Source of the DNA: Candidatus Gastranaerophilales bacterium
GTDB lineage: Bacteria; Cyanobacteriota; Vampirovibrionia; Gastranaerophilales; Gastranaerophilaceae
Length of the DNA stretch: 64,000 nucleotides
Reading direction: 5' to 3'
Assembly: GCA_944326545.1 (NCBI GenBank)
Contig: CALVEH010000004.1
Span: 62,001 to 126,000, forward strand
The notes beneath the pieces were generated by a model. That model saw nothing but the letters and a program-made list of their open reading frames with translations, searched no databases and was not told the DNA's origin. Shown one piece after another: positions 37,882-45,475 of this stretch. The position numbers and the translations under genes are program-made. Every line of letters begins with the position of its first letter. Positions within the stretch are counted from its first letter, which is position 1.

Positions 37882-38111
37882 TTCTTTTTAGCGGTGTCGC
37901 CGTAATCCCACATATAAATCTGCCCGCAATAACGGCAGACTGCGTGTTGATTCATAAAATTCAAATCGGGAATAAATGTGTAACCATCAACGGTAATAAC
38001 AATATCACCGTTTTTGTTGTATTCCTGTTTATAATTTTTTGCACCTTTGTAATTAGGTGCAAACATCAATTCAAATTTATCTACTGATTTACAATTTTTG
38101 CAGATAAACAT
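37878..38111 (-). CDS. Small zinc-ribbon-like protein
   Basis: Unknown 77-residue protein with two CxxC pairs, Cys4/Cys7 and Cys59/Cys62 (ICKNC and CRYC), suggesting a zinc ribbon. The centre is polar with aromatic residues. The ATG overlaps the previous stop (TAATG), so it is translationally coupled to the membrane protein upstream. No function assigned. Confidence 0.7.
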   Translation of the reverse strand: MFICKNCKSVDKFELMFAPNYKGAKNYKQEYNKNGDIVITVDGYTFIPDLNFMNQHAVCRYCGQIYMWDYGDTAKKN

Positions 38112-39100
38112 TAATCTTCGTCATCCTCGTCTTTGATTCTTCTTTTAGAAGGTCTTGCTGCTCTTTGAGCTAGTTTTTCAGCAGCTATTTTACCTGCATA
38201 GTTTCTTTTGTTTATGTCTTTATACAACTCTGTACAACAAAGGCTCCTTAAAGGCAAAGAGAACCCTGTCACGGCAAATGATACAACTGCAAGCACAATA
38301 TGTTTTGCTATATCGTAGCTTTTTAATGTCAGTGGAATACGGTTTTGAGCCAGTATAGAATTAAAATCATCTAACGGTAAAAGTCTTATATATTGTTCAA
38401 CAGGGTAAGAGAAAAATCCTGCTAAATCACCGACTTCAAAACCCCAACTGATAAGACCGGGGATGAGCCAATAAGTCGTTATGCCAAGTATTATCAAAAG
38501 TGATGCGGTTTTCCAAAAATTGAATTTTACATATCCGATAGCTGTCCTTATTGCGTCAAAGGCACTTTTGTCTTCTTCAATGGCAAAAACCTGAAAACTT
38601 AGTGCAAGATATACAAATACTACAGCCAAAAGCCCCCACAAAAGCGGGAATGATAAAATCAAATATATTATAGAAATAAATAACAAAAATAGTATGTAAG
38701 AACCTGCTCTGCGTCTTATTAATTCTGTGTGTACGCCGGTGTCTTCTATGTTACCGCCTTCTAAAAGTGAGCTTGCCATAGAGTTTAAAGCTGCAAGCGC
38801 AACAAGATAATCCCAAAAAGCCTTACAAAAGATAAAGAACCCAGGTAATGTCAATACAATAAGCATTAAAAATACCAAAGGTATGTTATCAAAAATAGGG
38901 CTTTTATTGGTTAATGTTGACACATGCAGTGTGAAAATATAAGAAGCAAAAAATATTAACGAGATTCCGACAATTTGTCCAAATATAGGAAAAGCCATAT
39001 ACTTAAAAAACTTTTCAAAGTTTAAAAAGTATAGTTTTACCCCATTTAAAAATATTTTCATAACGCTTGCAAAAGCCGAATCTTTTTTAGTTTTTGCCAT
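38111..39100 (-). CDS. Integral membrane protein of unknown function
   Basis: Unrecognised polytopic protein (329 residues) with about six hydrophobic segments (about 35-60, 75-100, 130-170, 200-225, 270-290). Its C-terminus is highly charged (SKRRIKDEDDED), probably cytoplasmic. The segment EEDKSAFDAIRTAIGYVK between helices is typical of membrane families with repeats of paired helices. It is first in a two-gene unit with the zinc-ribbon protein and is divergent from the PHP gene. Confidence 0.65.
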   Translation of the reverse strand: MAKTKKDSAFASVMKIFLNGVKLYFLNFEKFFKYMAFPIFGQIVGISLIFFASYIFTLHVSTLTNKSPIFDNIPLVFLMLIVLTLPGFFIFCKAFWDYLVALAALNSMASSLLEGGNIEDTGVHTELIRRRAGSYILFLLFISIIYLILSFPLLWGLLAVVFVYLALSFQVFAIEEDKSAFDAIRTAIGYVKFNFWKTASLLIILGITTYWLIPGLISWGFEVGDLAGFFSYPVEQYIRLLPLDDFNSILAQNRIPLTLKSYDIAKHIVLAVVSFAVTGFSLPLRSLCCTELYKDINKRNYAGKIAAEKLAQRAARPSKRRIKDEDDED

Positions 39101-39143
39101 ACAATTCCTCTCATAAACTTATGTTTATATTAACATGTAAAGT

Positions 39144-39800
39144 ATGGACGAGCAAAAGAAAAATATACTGGATTTTTTGAGAAGTTTAACAGAGGAAGAT
39201 TTTAAGGGTCAGGTTGATTTGCATATGCATTCAAATTTTTCTGACGGCGAACTTACTCCGCAAGAACTTGTGCAAGATGCTATTAATAAAGGTTATCGAA
39301 AAATTGCAATAGCTGATCATAATACTGTAGAGGGTTATAAAAAAACAGATATTCTTGAATCAGGTATGGTTTTGACGGCAATAGAATTTGATTGTTGGTA
39401 CAAAGGTGTGCTTGTTCATTTACTTGGTTATGGTGTTGATATAAATAATGCAGACTTGTTGAAGCTGTGTGCAAAAAATAAAAAGGAAACAGAAGCCGAT
39501 ATTGTAAGACTTTTTAATCATCGCCACCCAAAAGAAGTTATAAAAGCTATACATTCAGCCGGTGGTGCTGCTGTTTTGGCGCATCCGGCATGTTATTGGG
39601 CGATAAATCTGGACCATTTTGTTAAAACCTTGATAGATTTGGGTTTAGACGGTATAGAATCATATTATCCGTACAGACGCCACAGGGGAATAATTAAATT
39701 CCATACGGCAGAAGCTGTAAGACGTATTGCAAGAAAATACAATCTCATTATGACAGGCGGGTCAGATTCGCACGGAGTGATTGAGGGTATTTTTCACTAG
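39144..39800 (+). CDS. PHP-domain phosphoesterase
   Basis: PHP-family metal-dependent phosphoesterase (218 residues), related to YciV/RNase AM-like enzymes. HxH motif VDLHMHSNFSDG (about 22-33) is followed by IADHNTVEGY, AVLAHPACYW and the C-terminal TGGSDSHG; these give the metal-binding His and Asp ligands. No clear ribosome-binding site; TATATT is 12 bases before the ATG. It may act on a phosphorylated nucleotide or a 5'-monophosphate RNA. Confidence 0.85.
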   Translation: MDEQKKNILDFLRSLTEEDFKGQVDLHMHSNFSDGELTPQELVQDAINKGYRKIAIADHNTVEGYKKTDILESGMVLTAIEFDCWYKGVLVHLLGYGVDINNADLLKLCAKNKKETEADIVRLFNHRHPKEVIKAIHSAGGAAVLAHPACYWAINLDHFVKTLIDLGLDGIESYYPYRRHRGIIKFHTAEAVRRIARKYNLIMTGGSDSHGVIEGIFH

Positions 39801-39838
39801 ATTTTAGTTTTTGCACTATTTTTATTTATAATGCTTTT

Positions 39839-39964
39839 GTGAAAAATGTTATAGAAAAAGAAATAATAGAGTTATTTAAAGTGCTTGCAAAAAAGAAAAA
39901 CCGTTCTGCAAGTAATTTAGCTGCCACTTCAATAAAAAATTATGTAGAAGAACATACTAAATAG
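39839..39964 (+). CDS. Possible 41-residue protein with leaderless GTG start
   Basis: Small open frame below the usual size limit: GTG, then KNVIEKEIIELFK, a Lys-rich helix and YVEEHTK at the end. TATAAT (39827-39832) is 6 bases before the GTG, as in several leaderless genes here. It overlaps the XRE gene's 3' end by 8 bases. No homologue recognised; could be chance. Confidence 0.4.
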   Translation: MKNVIEKEIIELFKVLAKKKNRSASNLAATSIKNYVEEHTK

Positions 39965-40193
39965 CAGAGATATTTTGTTCTTCTTCAAAGTCATGTAATA
40001 ACTGTGCGGGGGTTTTGTTATAGCCTGTTGCTATTTTTTCAAGCACAGAAATTTTTATTTCTAAAAGATTATTTTCGACGCGACTGAGCGTTGAGGGTTC
40101 AATTCCATTTTTGTATGCAAAGGAGTTAAGTTTATAACCCTTTGCTTCTCTTATTTTTTTTAAATATTTAGATAATTTTTGATTGTATTGCAT
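39957..40193 (-). CDS. XRE-family helix-turn-helix regulator
   Basis: Cro/C1-type DNA-binding protein (78 residues) with YLKKIREAKGYKLNSFA and PSTLSRVENNL as helix-turn-helix, similar to the one at 11671. It follows infC by 30 bases on the same strand and may be cotranscribed. No strong ribosome site; both XRE genes have CAGAT directly before ATG. Target unknown. Confidence 0.8.
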   Translation of the reverse strand: MQYNQKLSKYLKKIREAKGYKLNSFAYKNGIEPSTLSRVENNLLEIKISVLEKIATGYNKTPAQLLHDFEEEQNISAI

Positions 40194-40223
40194 ATCTGCA
40201 ATTCTTTAACTTTTGGAAAAATC

Positions 40224-40760
40224 CTAGTTAGCAGGTGCAAGGATGATGATAAGGTTTCTGCCTTCCATAGAAGGTTTTTTCTCAACATTGATAGGTTCAC
40301 CTTCTAAGTCTGCAATAAATCTGTTTGCAAGGTCAAAAGCAAGTTCTGTGTGTTGCATTTCACGACCTCTTAACATGATAACGATTTTAACTTTGTCACC
40401 TGATGCAATAAACTTTTTGATGTTTTTGATTCTTACGTTGTAATCATGAACATCTATTTTATATCTGATTTTGATTTCTTTGATTTCTACGGTATGTTGT
40501 TTTTTCTTGGCTTCTTTAGCCTTTTTTTCCATCTCGTATTTGTACTTTCCGTAGTTCATAATTTTCGCTACGGGTGGGTTTTGGTTTGGAGATACAACTA
40601 CCAAATCCAGGTCTTTTTCATCGGCCATTCTTTGGGCTTCTATTGTAGGGATAACTCCGAAGTTCTCACCTTCACTACCTATCAATCTTACTTCTTTACA
40701 TCTTATGTTTCTGTTAATTAAAGCTGCGTCCTTGTTGCCGCTTGAAAAATCTCTGCTAAT
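40224..40760 (-). CDS. infC: Translation initiation factor IF-3, ATT start
   Basis: IF-3 (178 residues) binds the 30S subunit and checks initiator tRNA and start codon. The start is ATT at 40760: AAAGGAG lies 8 bases upstream and the frame then gives ALINRNIRCKEVRLIGSEG, the typical N-terminal IF-3 pattern, which a TTG 25 codons later would lose. ATT is the classic infC start, used for IF-3 autoregulation. The C-terminal domain has VKIVIMLRGREMQH. rpmI and rplT are not adjacent. Confidence 0.93.
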   Translation of the reverse strand: MSRDFSSGNKDAALINRNIRCKEVRLIGSEGENFGVIPTIEAQRMADEKDLDLVVVSPNQNPPVAKIMNYGKYKYEMEKKAKEAKKKQHTVEIKEIKIRYKIDVHDYNVRIKNIKKFIASGDKVKIVIMLRGREMQHTELAFDLANRFIADLEGEPINVEKKPSMEGRNLIIILAPAN

Positions 40761-40852
40761 GGTTTGTTCTCCTTTATTACGCTATTGTATTTTAATTATT
40801 GTAGTGTGCTAAATGCTTAAATGTCAACAAGCATACGTAGTATAGACTGTTT

Positions 40853-41386
40853 CTATATTCTTACGTTGTAAAGCTCGTTGTATGCGTTAACGAGTTTGTT
40901 TCTCATTTGTAATGCCATTTGCATTGTCAAATTGGCTTTTTGAGACGCAAGCATAACTTCGTGAACGCTTATATCTCCGCCGGAAGCAAATGTTTCTGCA
41001 GCTTCATAAGCTGCATTTTGAGATTTGTTTACATCGTTTAAGCTGTTAGAAAAAGCGTTACCGATGTCATTTGCCATGTTTTCTACAGCAGAATTTGATC
41101 TTCTTTGATTTTGTGAGTTCAATGAGTTTTCTTGAACTTGTGCTACGTTGTCCAGTCTGTCGATTGGCGAAATGCCCATATTCTCAAGACCCACATTCAT
41201 TTGAATACCTGTGTTTATAATAGGTCCTTGCGGAATATTGTTCATATCCTGCATTTTGCCGTTTAATATGTTGTCAAAGTTTGTCATTCCGTTTTTGTCT
41301 GACGAAATGTTGAATGACTCCATATTCTGGTTAAAAATTTTGTTATAGTTTTGTATTGAATTGTTTGCTATTTGATTAAATTGCAA
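40853..41386 (-). CDS. fliE: Flagellar hook-basal body protein FliE (extended)
   Basis: Joins the MS ring to the proximal rod. The C-terminal part has the FliE signature: SVHEVMLASQKANLTMQMALQMRNKLVNAY near residues 140-170. FliE is usually around 100 residues; here 177, with an Asn/Gln/Met-rich N-terminal extension. It lies 11 bases downstream of flgC, in the same operon. Confidence 0.9.
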   Translation of the reverse strand: MQFNQIANNSIQNYNKIFNQNMESFNISSDKNGMTNFDNILNGKMQDMNNIPQGPIINTGIQMNVGLENMGISPIDRLDNVAQVQENSLNSQNQRRSNSAVENMANDIGNAFSNSLNDVNKSQNAAYEAAETFASGGDISVHEVMLASQKANLTMQMALQMRNKLVNAYNELYNVRI

Positions 41387-41397
41387 TTTTTATACTC

Positions 41398-41904
41398 CTA
41401 GATTTTTAATGCGGCAGAAATCATACCTTTTGTTGTTTCTGCTGTCGTTACGTTTGCTTCATAAGCACGTGAAGCTGATACCATGTTTACCATTTCTTCA
41501 ACAACGTTAATGTTAGGTAAAGTCACAAATCCGTCTGCGTCAGCTTCAGGATTTGACGGGTCATAAACTGTTTTGTATGGATCGTTAGAAGGTGTAATTT
41601 CCGCAACTTCTACTCCTTGAGAGATTGTTCTGTCGTCGTAAGAAATACCGCCTTTTAACATTACGGTATTGTTTGTAGGGCTGAAGAAAGCCTCGTGTTG
41701 GCCGTCAGGAAAAGCCGGAGCATGAGAACCTAGTCTGTCTGCGTAGATGGCTTTAAAGCTTACGTTTTTTTTGATATAAACCCCAGGTGTGCCGTCAGGG
41801 TTTCTTGTTGTGTTAACGTTGGCGATGTTACTTGCAATGTTATCCATCATTGTTCTTTGAGCATACATGCCGCTGCCTGATATGTCGAATGCGCTAAAAC
41901 TCAT
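41398..41904 (-). CDS. flgC: Flagellar proximal rod protein FlgC
   Basis: Rod component (168 residues). The N-terminal AFDISGSGMYAQRTMMDNIASNIANVNT is the rod/hook motif, and the C-terminal PNINVVEEMVNMVSASRAYEANVT is typical. It lies between flgB (3 bases) and fliE (11 bases). Confidence 0.94.
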   Translation of the reverse strand: MSFSAFDISGSGMYAQRTMMDNIASNIANVNTTRNPDGTPGVYIKKNVSFKAIYADRLGSHAPAFPDGQHEAFFSPTNNTVMLKGGISYDDRTISQGVEVAEITPSNDPYKTVYDPSNPEADADGFVTLPNINVVEEMVNMVSASRAYEANVTTAETTKGMISAALKI

Positions 41905-41907
41905 CTA

Positions 41908-42420
41908 TTATGAACCTCCGCTTTTAATTATGTCTTGAAGATTTGTCATAAAGCGTCCCTCTAACGTTGCTAAAACGTTGTATTGAGAACCTGCCTTAGC
42001 CATGTCCATCATTTCTTCTTCGACGTTAACATTGTTCCCGTTGCCGTAGTCAATCCATCTTGTATCTCTGATTACCTCAGGAGCGTAGTTGTTTGTATCT
42101 GCTTGTGTTTGTTGAATATACATAAATTGCTCTTGAGGAAGTCTTTGTGCAATATTTTGCTGCATTGGGTTTGTTGACATTGTATAGCCCGGTTTATATT
42201 CATCGTTTTTATAAGCCTGACTGTTTTGCATTCTCAAATCTCGTCTTACATCGTCTTTTGCAATGATTTCTCTTAACTGGTCTTCAAAAGCAACCTGTTT
42301 TCTTTGATAATTGGGTGTCATTGCGTTAGCAGTGTTTGAGGCAATTGCTGTTTGTCTTTTTACTAACCCGTCCATTGCAAGTTTTGATACTTCAATGGCT
42401 CTTACATTAAACAAATCCAA
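41908..42420 (-). CDS. flgB: Flagellar proximal rod protein FlgB
   Basis: Rod component (170 residues). N-terminal KRQTAIASNTANAMTPNYQRK is the rod motif; the C-terminal NNVNVEEEMMDMAKAGSQY is typical of FlgB. It follows the histidine kinase by 20 bases. GGAGAGGAGG lies before the ATG. Confidence 0.93.
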   Translation of the reverse strand: MDLFNVRAIEVSKLAMDGLVKRQTAIASNTANAMTPNYQRKQVAFEDQLREIIAKDDVRRDLRMQNSQAYKNDEYKPGYTMSTNPMQQNIAQRLPQEQFMYIQQTQADTNNYAPEVIRDTRWIDYGNGNNVNVEEEMMDMAKAGSQYNVLATLEGRFMTNLQDIIKSGGS

Positions 42421-42440
42421 TTTTTACCTCCTCTCCTTTT

Positions 42441-43745
42441 TTATAATTTGGGTACTGTTATTTCAAAAGTAGTACCGTTTTCGTCTGAGCTTATGAGTTT
42501 TAAATCTCCGTATTGCTCTTGCATTGCTTCTTTTGAAATATACAGTCCGAGTCCGCTGCCTGTAACTTTTGATGTGTAACCTTCTTCAAAAACTTTTGAA
42601 CATTTGTCTTTTTCTATACCGCAGCCGTTATCCGTGATTAAAATCTTGAGCATATTGTCTGATGTTTCTTCGGTTTTAATTTTTATTGTTCCGTTCTCTT
42701 TTACCGCGTCTATTGCGTTATAGAAAAGATTTATCATTACGTTCAAAAGTTTGTTTTCATCGGCTAAAATATTGCCGTTGTAAGGGTTTGAAACTTCAAA
42801 TTTTACGCCTGTTTGTTGTGCTTTTGCGTTTACAAGGTTTATGGCATTTTGCAATATTTGTGCAAAATTTAGTGTTTCAAGTTTGACGCTTTGGATTGTT
42901 CTAAGCTCTGTTAATAGAACCTCGATAGCCTCTTTAGATTTTTTTATGCTTGAAATTGCGTTTGTTATTGAGTCATGGAGTTCTGCGTTAGCAACAATTT
43001 CAAGTCTTTTTTCTATTATTTTTGAATACAAATCGATGATAGAAAGGTGATTTTTTATATCGTGAGAGATTACTTTTGCTTTTGTTGATATGTAATCATA
43101 TTTTTTTGCAATATCATCGCTTTCACCTAACAAGCCCACTTCTGCTTGGGTCATAGAGGCTTCTTCAACAAACGAATCTGCAAAGTTGATGAACTTGTGC
43201 ACCGCTTGGTTTAAAAGTTCGTTGCTTCTTCTTTCAGGGGTGTATTCTTGAATGTATCTGGTTAAATCAATTTTAGAGTTTTCAGAGATTATTTGAATAA
43301 CGTTGTTTACATCTCTTGAGTTTAAAAGGTAGTACAAACAAGATGTTTCTTTGATTGTTTCTGTAGAATAATCCCACAACATGCAGGCAGAATATCTTGG
43401 AGAAAGTAATACAAGGAATTCTGTTTGTCCCCAGATGTCATCTTTTGTGAGATTTTCGCCTTTTGTAACATCGTCAAAGGAGTAAACTTCTGCGTTTGTG
43501 AACTCGAGTCTTTTTAAAACTCCGTCAAGTTCTTTTGTATCAAAGAGTCTGATTAAAACAACAGCTTTTTGAGTTTGGGCTTCTAAAAGAGGTTCTAACG
43601 CAAAGCGAAACAAACCTTTGATGGTTTGTTTGTTGACAGGTTTTGTCTGTCCTAAATATATCAAATCTTTTAAAAGATTTTTTTGTCTAAAGTTTGCTCC
43701 GCTCATTTTTCTCTCTTGAATTTCCTTTGCGCTCAGACCTGTCAT
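42441..43745 (-). CDS. Histidine kinase linked to flagellar genes
   Basis: Soluble sensor kinase (434 residues). An N-terminal region of unknown sensing domain (about 1-200) precedes the DHp helix with SHDIKNHLS (His228) and the HATPase domain with NLFYNA (Asn343), DNGCGI (372-377) and GSGLGLYI. There is no membrane segment, so the sensor is cytoplasmic. It lies between the response regulator and flgB, so it may control flagellar expression or motility. An alternative start at 43706 is possible. Confidence 0.88.
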   Translation of the reverse strand: MTGLSAKEIQERKMSGANFRQKNLLKDLIYLGQTKPVNKQTIKGLFRFALEPLLEAQTQKAVVLIRLFDTKELDGVLKRLEFTNAEVYSFDDVTKGENLTKDDIWGQTEFLVLLSPRYSACMLWDYSTETIKETSCLYYLLNSRDVNNVIQIISENSKIDLTRYIQEYTPERRSNELLNQAVHKFINFADSFVEEASMTQAEVGLLGESDDIAKKYDYISTKAKVISHDIKNHLSIIDLYSKIIEKRLEIVANAELHDSITNAISSIKKSKEAIEVLLTELRTIQSVKLETLNFAQILQNAINLVNAKAQQTGVKFEVSNPYNGNILADENKLLNVMINLFYNAIDAVKENGTIKIKTEETSDNMLKILITDNGCGIEKDKCSKVFEEGYTSKVTGSGLGLYISKEAMQEQYGDLKLISSDENGTTFEITVPKL

Positions 43746-44026
43746 TCACTTCGCTGTCGCTTCTGTTCATTTTGGTCTTCGCTTTCCGGATTTCATCCGT
43801 TCGGAAATTCGCTTACCATTATTTAATCTGCTGGCGTTATGCCCGCTTGTAGTTTTTTTCGTCGGACAAGTCGTTCATTCACTATTGTCCTCATTACTTC
43901 GGCGCTCCTTCGCTTTGCTCAGTCAGCCTGCACAAAATCCGCTTCTTAGATTACCGGCGTTCGGAGAAAGCGTGGTTTCTCCTCACATGGGGCGTTTCGT
44001 TTCACTTCAGCCCCGCACGGAATCCG
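43746..44026 (-). other. Structured spacer between response regulator and kinase
   Basis: 281 bases with no ORF. The 5' part (minus strand) holds the second three-way-junction motif (43948-44026). Downstream are other hairpins: GGACAA/TTGTCC, and a stem ending in TTTCCG/CGGAAA with GGAT/ATCC inside. TTGTCCGA here also begins repeat copies B and C. Many GCGAAG-type units recur. Confidence 0.6.
43948..44026 (-). ncRNA. Three-way-junction RNA motif, copy 2
   Basis: Starts just after the response regulator stop. P1 pairs GGATTCCG with CGGTAATC (44018-44025/43949-43956). P2 pairs GGGGC with GCCCC (44010-44014/43989-43993). P3 pairs GGAGAAA with TTTCTCC (43977-43983/43963-43969). Junctions TGC, ATGTGA and GAACGC match copy 1 except for small changes. 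The P3 loop CCACGC resembles CCACAT in copy 1. Cis-regulation of the kinase-flgB-flgC-fliE genes is possible. Confidence 0.7.
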
Positions 44027-44737
44027 CTATATAGCGATTTTGACTTTTCTTCTGTTCAAAAATCCGTTGTTCAATGCGTACAACACAGCTTGTGTTCTAT
44101 CATTAACCTGCAATTTTTGGAAGATATTGTTTACGTGTGTTTTTACTGTTGTTTCTGAAATAAACAGTTTTTGTGCCACACCTTTGTAAGTTATGCCTTG
44201 TGTTAACAAATCAAGAACTTCTTCTTCTCTTTGTGTAAGGTAGTTAAGAAGATTTTCTTCATCTGCTGTATTTTCTGCTTCTTCTTTGAAAGATTTTTGG
44301 AAATATTCGAAAAATCTTGAGGACAAAGTTGCAGGTAAGTAAATTTTGCCTGCTGCAACTTCGTCTATTGCATAGATGAGTTGAGCAGAGGCCATTGTTT
44401 TTAAGATATAGCCTTTTGCACCAATCTTCATAGCTCTGAAAATTAAGTCAGGATCATCATAGCCTGTCAAAGCGATAATACGCACTCCCAAATCCAGTTT
44501 TTCAATCTCTGCTATCGCAGTTAGACCGTCTTTTTCAGGCATGTTGATATCCATTAACACGATTTCGGGACGATACTTCTTAATAAGACTGATTGCAACA
44601 CTTGCGCTTGTTGCTGTTGCCACAACATCGAAATCGCTCTCAATTTCAATCAATTCCTTGATACCTGACAAATGATCGTAATTGTCATCTACTAGAATGA
44701 TTCTGGCTTTCTTCTTAAATTCAAGACCTCTTCTCAT
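44027..44737 (-). CDS. NarL/LuxR-type response regulator
   Basis: Two-component regulator (236 residues). Receiver with Asp17, Asp18 and Asp63 (LMDINMPEKDG), then a C-terminal LuxR-type helix-turn-helix: LTQREEEVLDLLTQG and ETTVKTHVNNIFQKL. The ATG is 3 bases after a GGGGGGAG site. First gene of the run leading to the histidine kinase and flagellar rod genes, which are likely its partner and targets. Confidence 0.92.
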   Translation of the reverse strand: MRRGLEFKKKARIILVDDNYDHLSGIKELIEIESDFDVVATATSASVAISLIKKYRPEIVLMDINMPEKDGLTAIAEIEKLDLGVRIIALTGYDDPDLIFRAMKIGAKGYILKTMASAQLIYAIDEVAAGKIYLPATLSSRFFEYFQKSFKEEAENTADEENLLNYLTQREEEVLDLLTQGITYKGVAQKLFISETTVKTHVNNIFQKLQVNDRTQAVLYALNNGFLNRRKVKIAI

Positions 44738-45020
44738 CTACTCCCCCCAAGATTTTATTTTTAAATTGTTATTAATCGTGTGATTGTATTATTTACACAT
44801 GTTATGTTACCTCTAAATGCAGTAGGCTCTCATCGGCTATGGGGTTGAAATAGCGGGGAAAACGCATCTTCTTAATGATTTAGACCACATGGTCTATAGA
44901 TAGGTCTTTTTGCTTACAGTGAAAAGGATTTCAGGATTATTTAAAAATAATTTATTAGTATTACTTTTCAAAGTTGAAGTAATAGATTTAAATTAGTCAT
45001 AATGTATGATAAATTATTGT
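44738..45020. other. Intergenic region between the response regulator and rnpB
   Basis: 283 bases without an ORF. AT-rich flanks enclose a more G-rich stretch (44815-44870) with CTAT/ATAG, then TAGACC/GGTCTA (44880-44896), and a possible alternative pairing of AGACC with AGGTCT followed by TTTT. It may hold a leader or small RNA; not confirmed. Confidence 0.35.
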
Positions 45021-45378
45021 CTAGGAGCAGTCGGATAATCGCGCAGATGAAAAATTCTGTGAGGAAAGTCCGGGCACCCAAGGGCAGACCGCCTGATAAC
45101 GTCAGGTACGGGCGACCGTGAGGATAGTGCCACAGAAATGCAGACTGCCGATGATTCCTGACTTTGTCAGCGAAAACAGGCGATGGTGCAACGGCGAGGT
45201 AAGAGCTCACCGGCAAGGCTGAGAGGTCTTGGCCAGGTAAACCCCGGTCGGGTGCAAGGTCAACTAAAAGGTTAAGGTGACCCGCCGTCTTTTGACAGAC
45301 CGCTTGAGCTTGCAGGCAACTGTAGGTCGAGACAGATGATTATCTAAAAACAGAACCCGGCTTATGAGCTGCTCCTTT
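45021..45378 (+). ncRNA. rnpB: RNase P RNA, class A
   Basis: Catalytic RNA of RNase P. Near the 5' end GAGGAAAGTCCGGGC and near the 3' end CAGAACCCGGCTTA are the universal signature blocks. P1 pairs AGGAGCAG (45023-45030) with CTGCTCCT (45369-45376), followed by a T run that ends the transcript. Length about 355 bases, typical of class A. A minus-strand frame of 82 codons overlapping it is a shadow. Confidence 0.97.
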
Positions 45379-45475
45379 TTATTTTTGTAAAAGCGGTTTC
45401 GCTTGTAGAAGTGGTTTGGACTTGTTTATTGCACAGGTTCATCAAGTGTTTCGAGTCAGTTGACAATATGAAATA

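Noticed and set aside
44825-44845. GCCGATGA on the minus strand, like a sigma-28 -10 box upstream of the response regulator
   Set aside because: No TAAA -35 box at the right distance, and the -10 is one base off.
44968-45216. 82-codon minus-strand frame overlapping the RNase P RNA
   Set aside because: It lies inside rnpB, whose conserved blocks and P1 helix explain the sequence.
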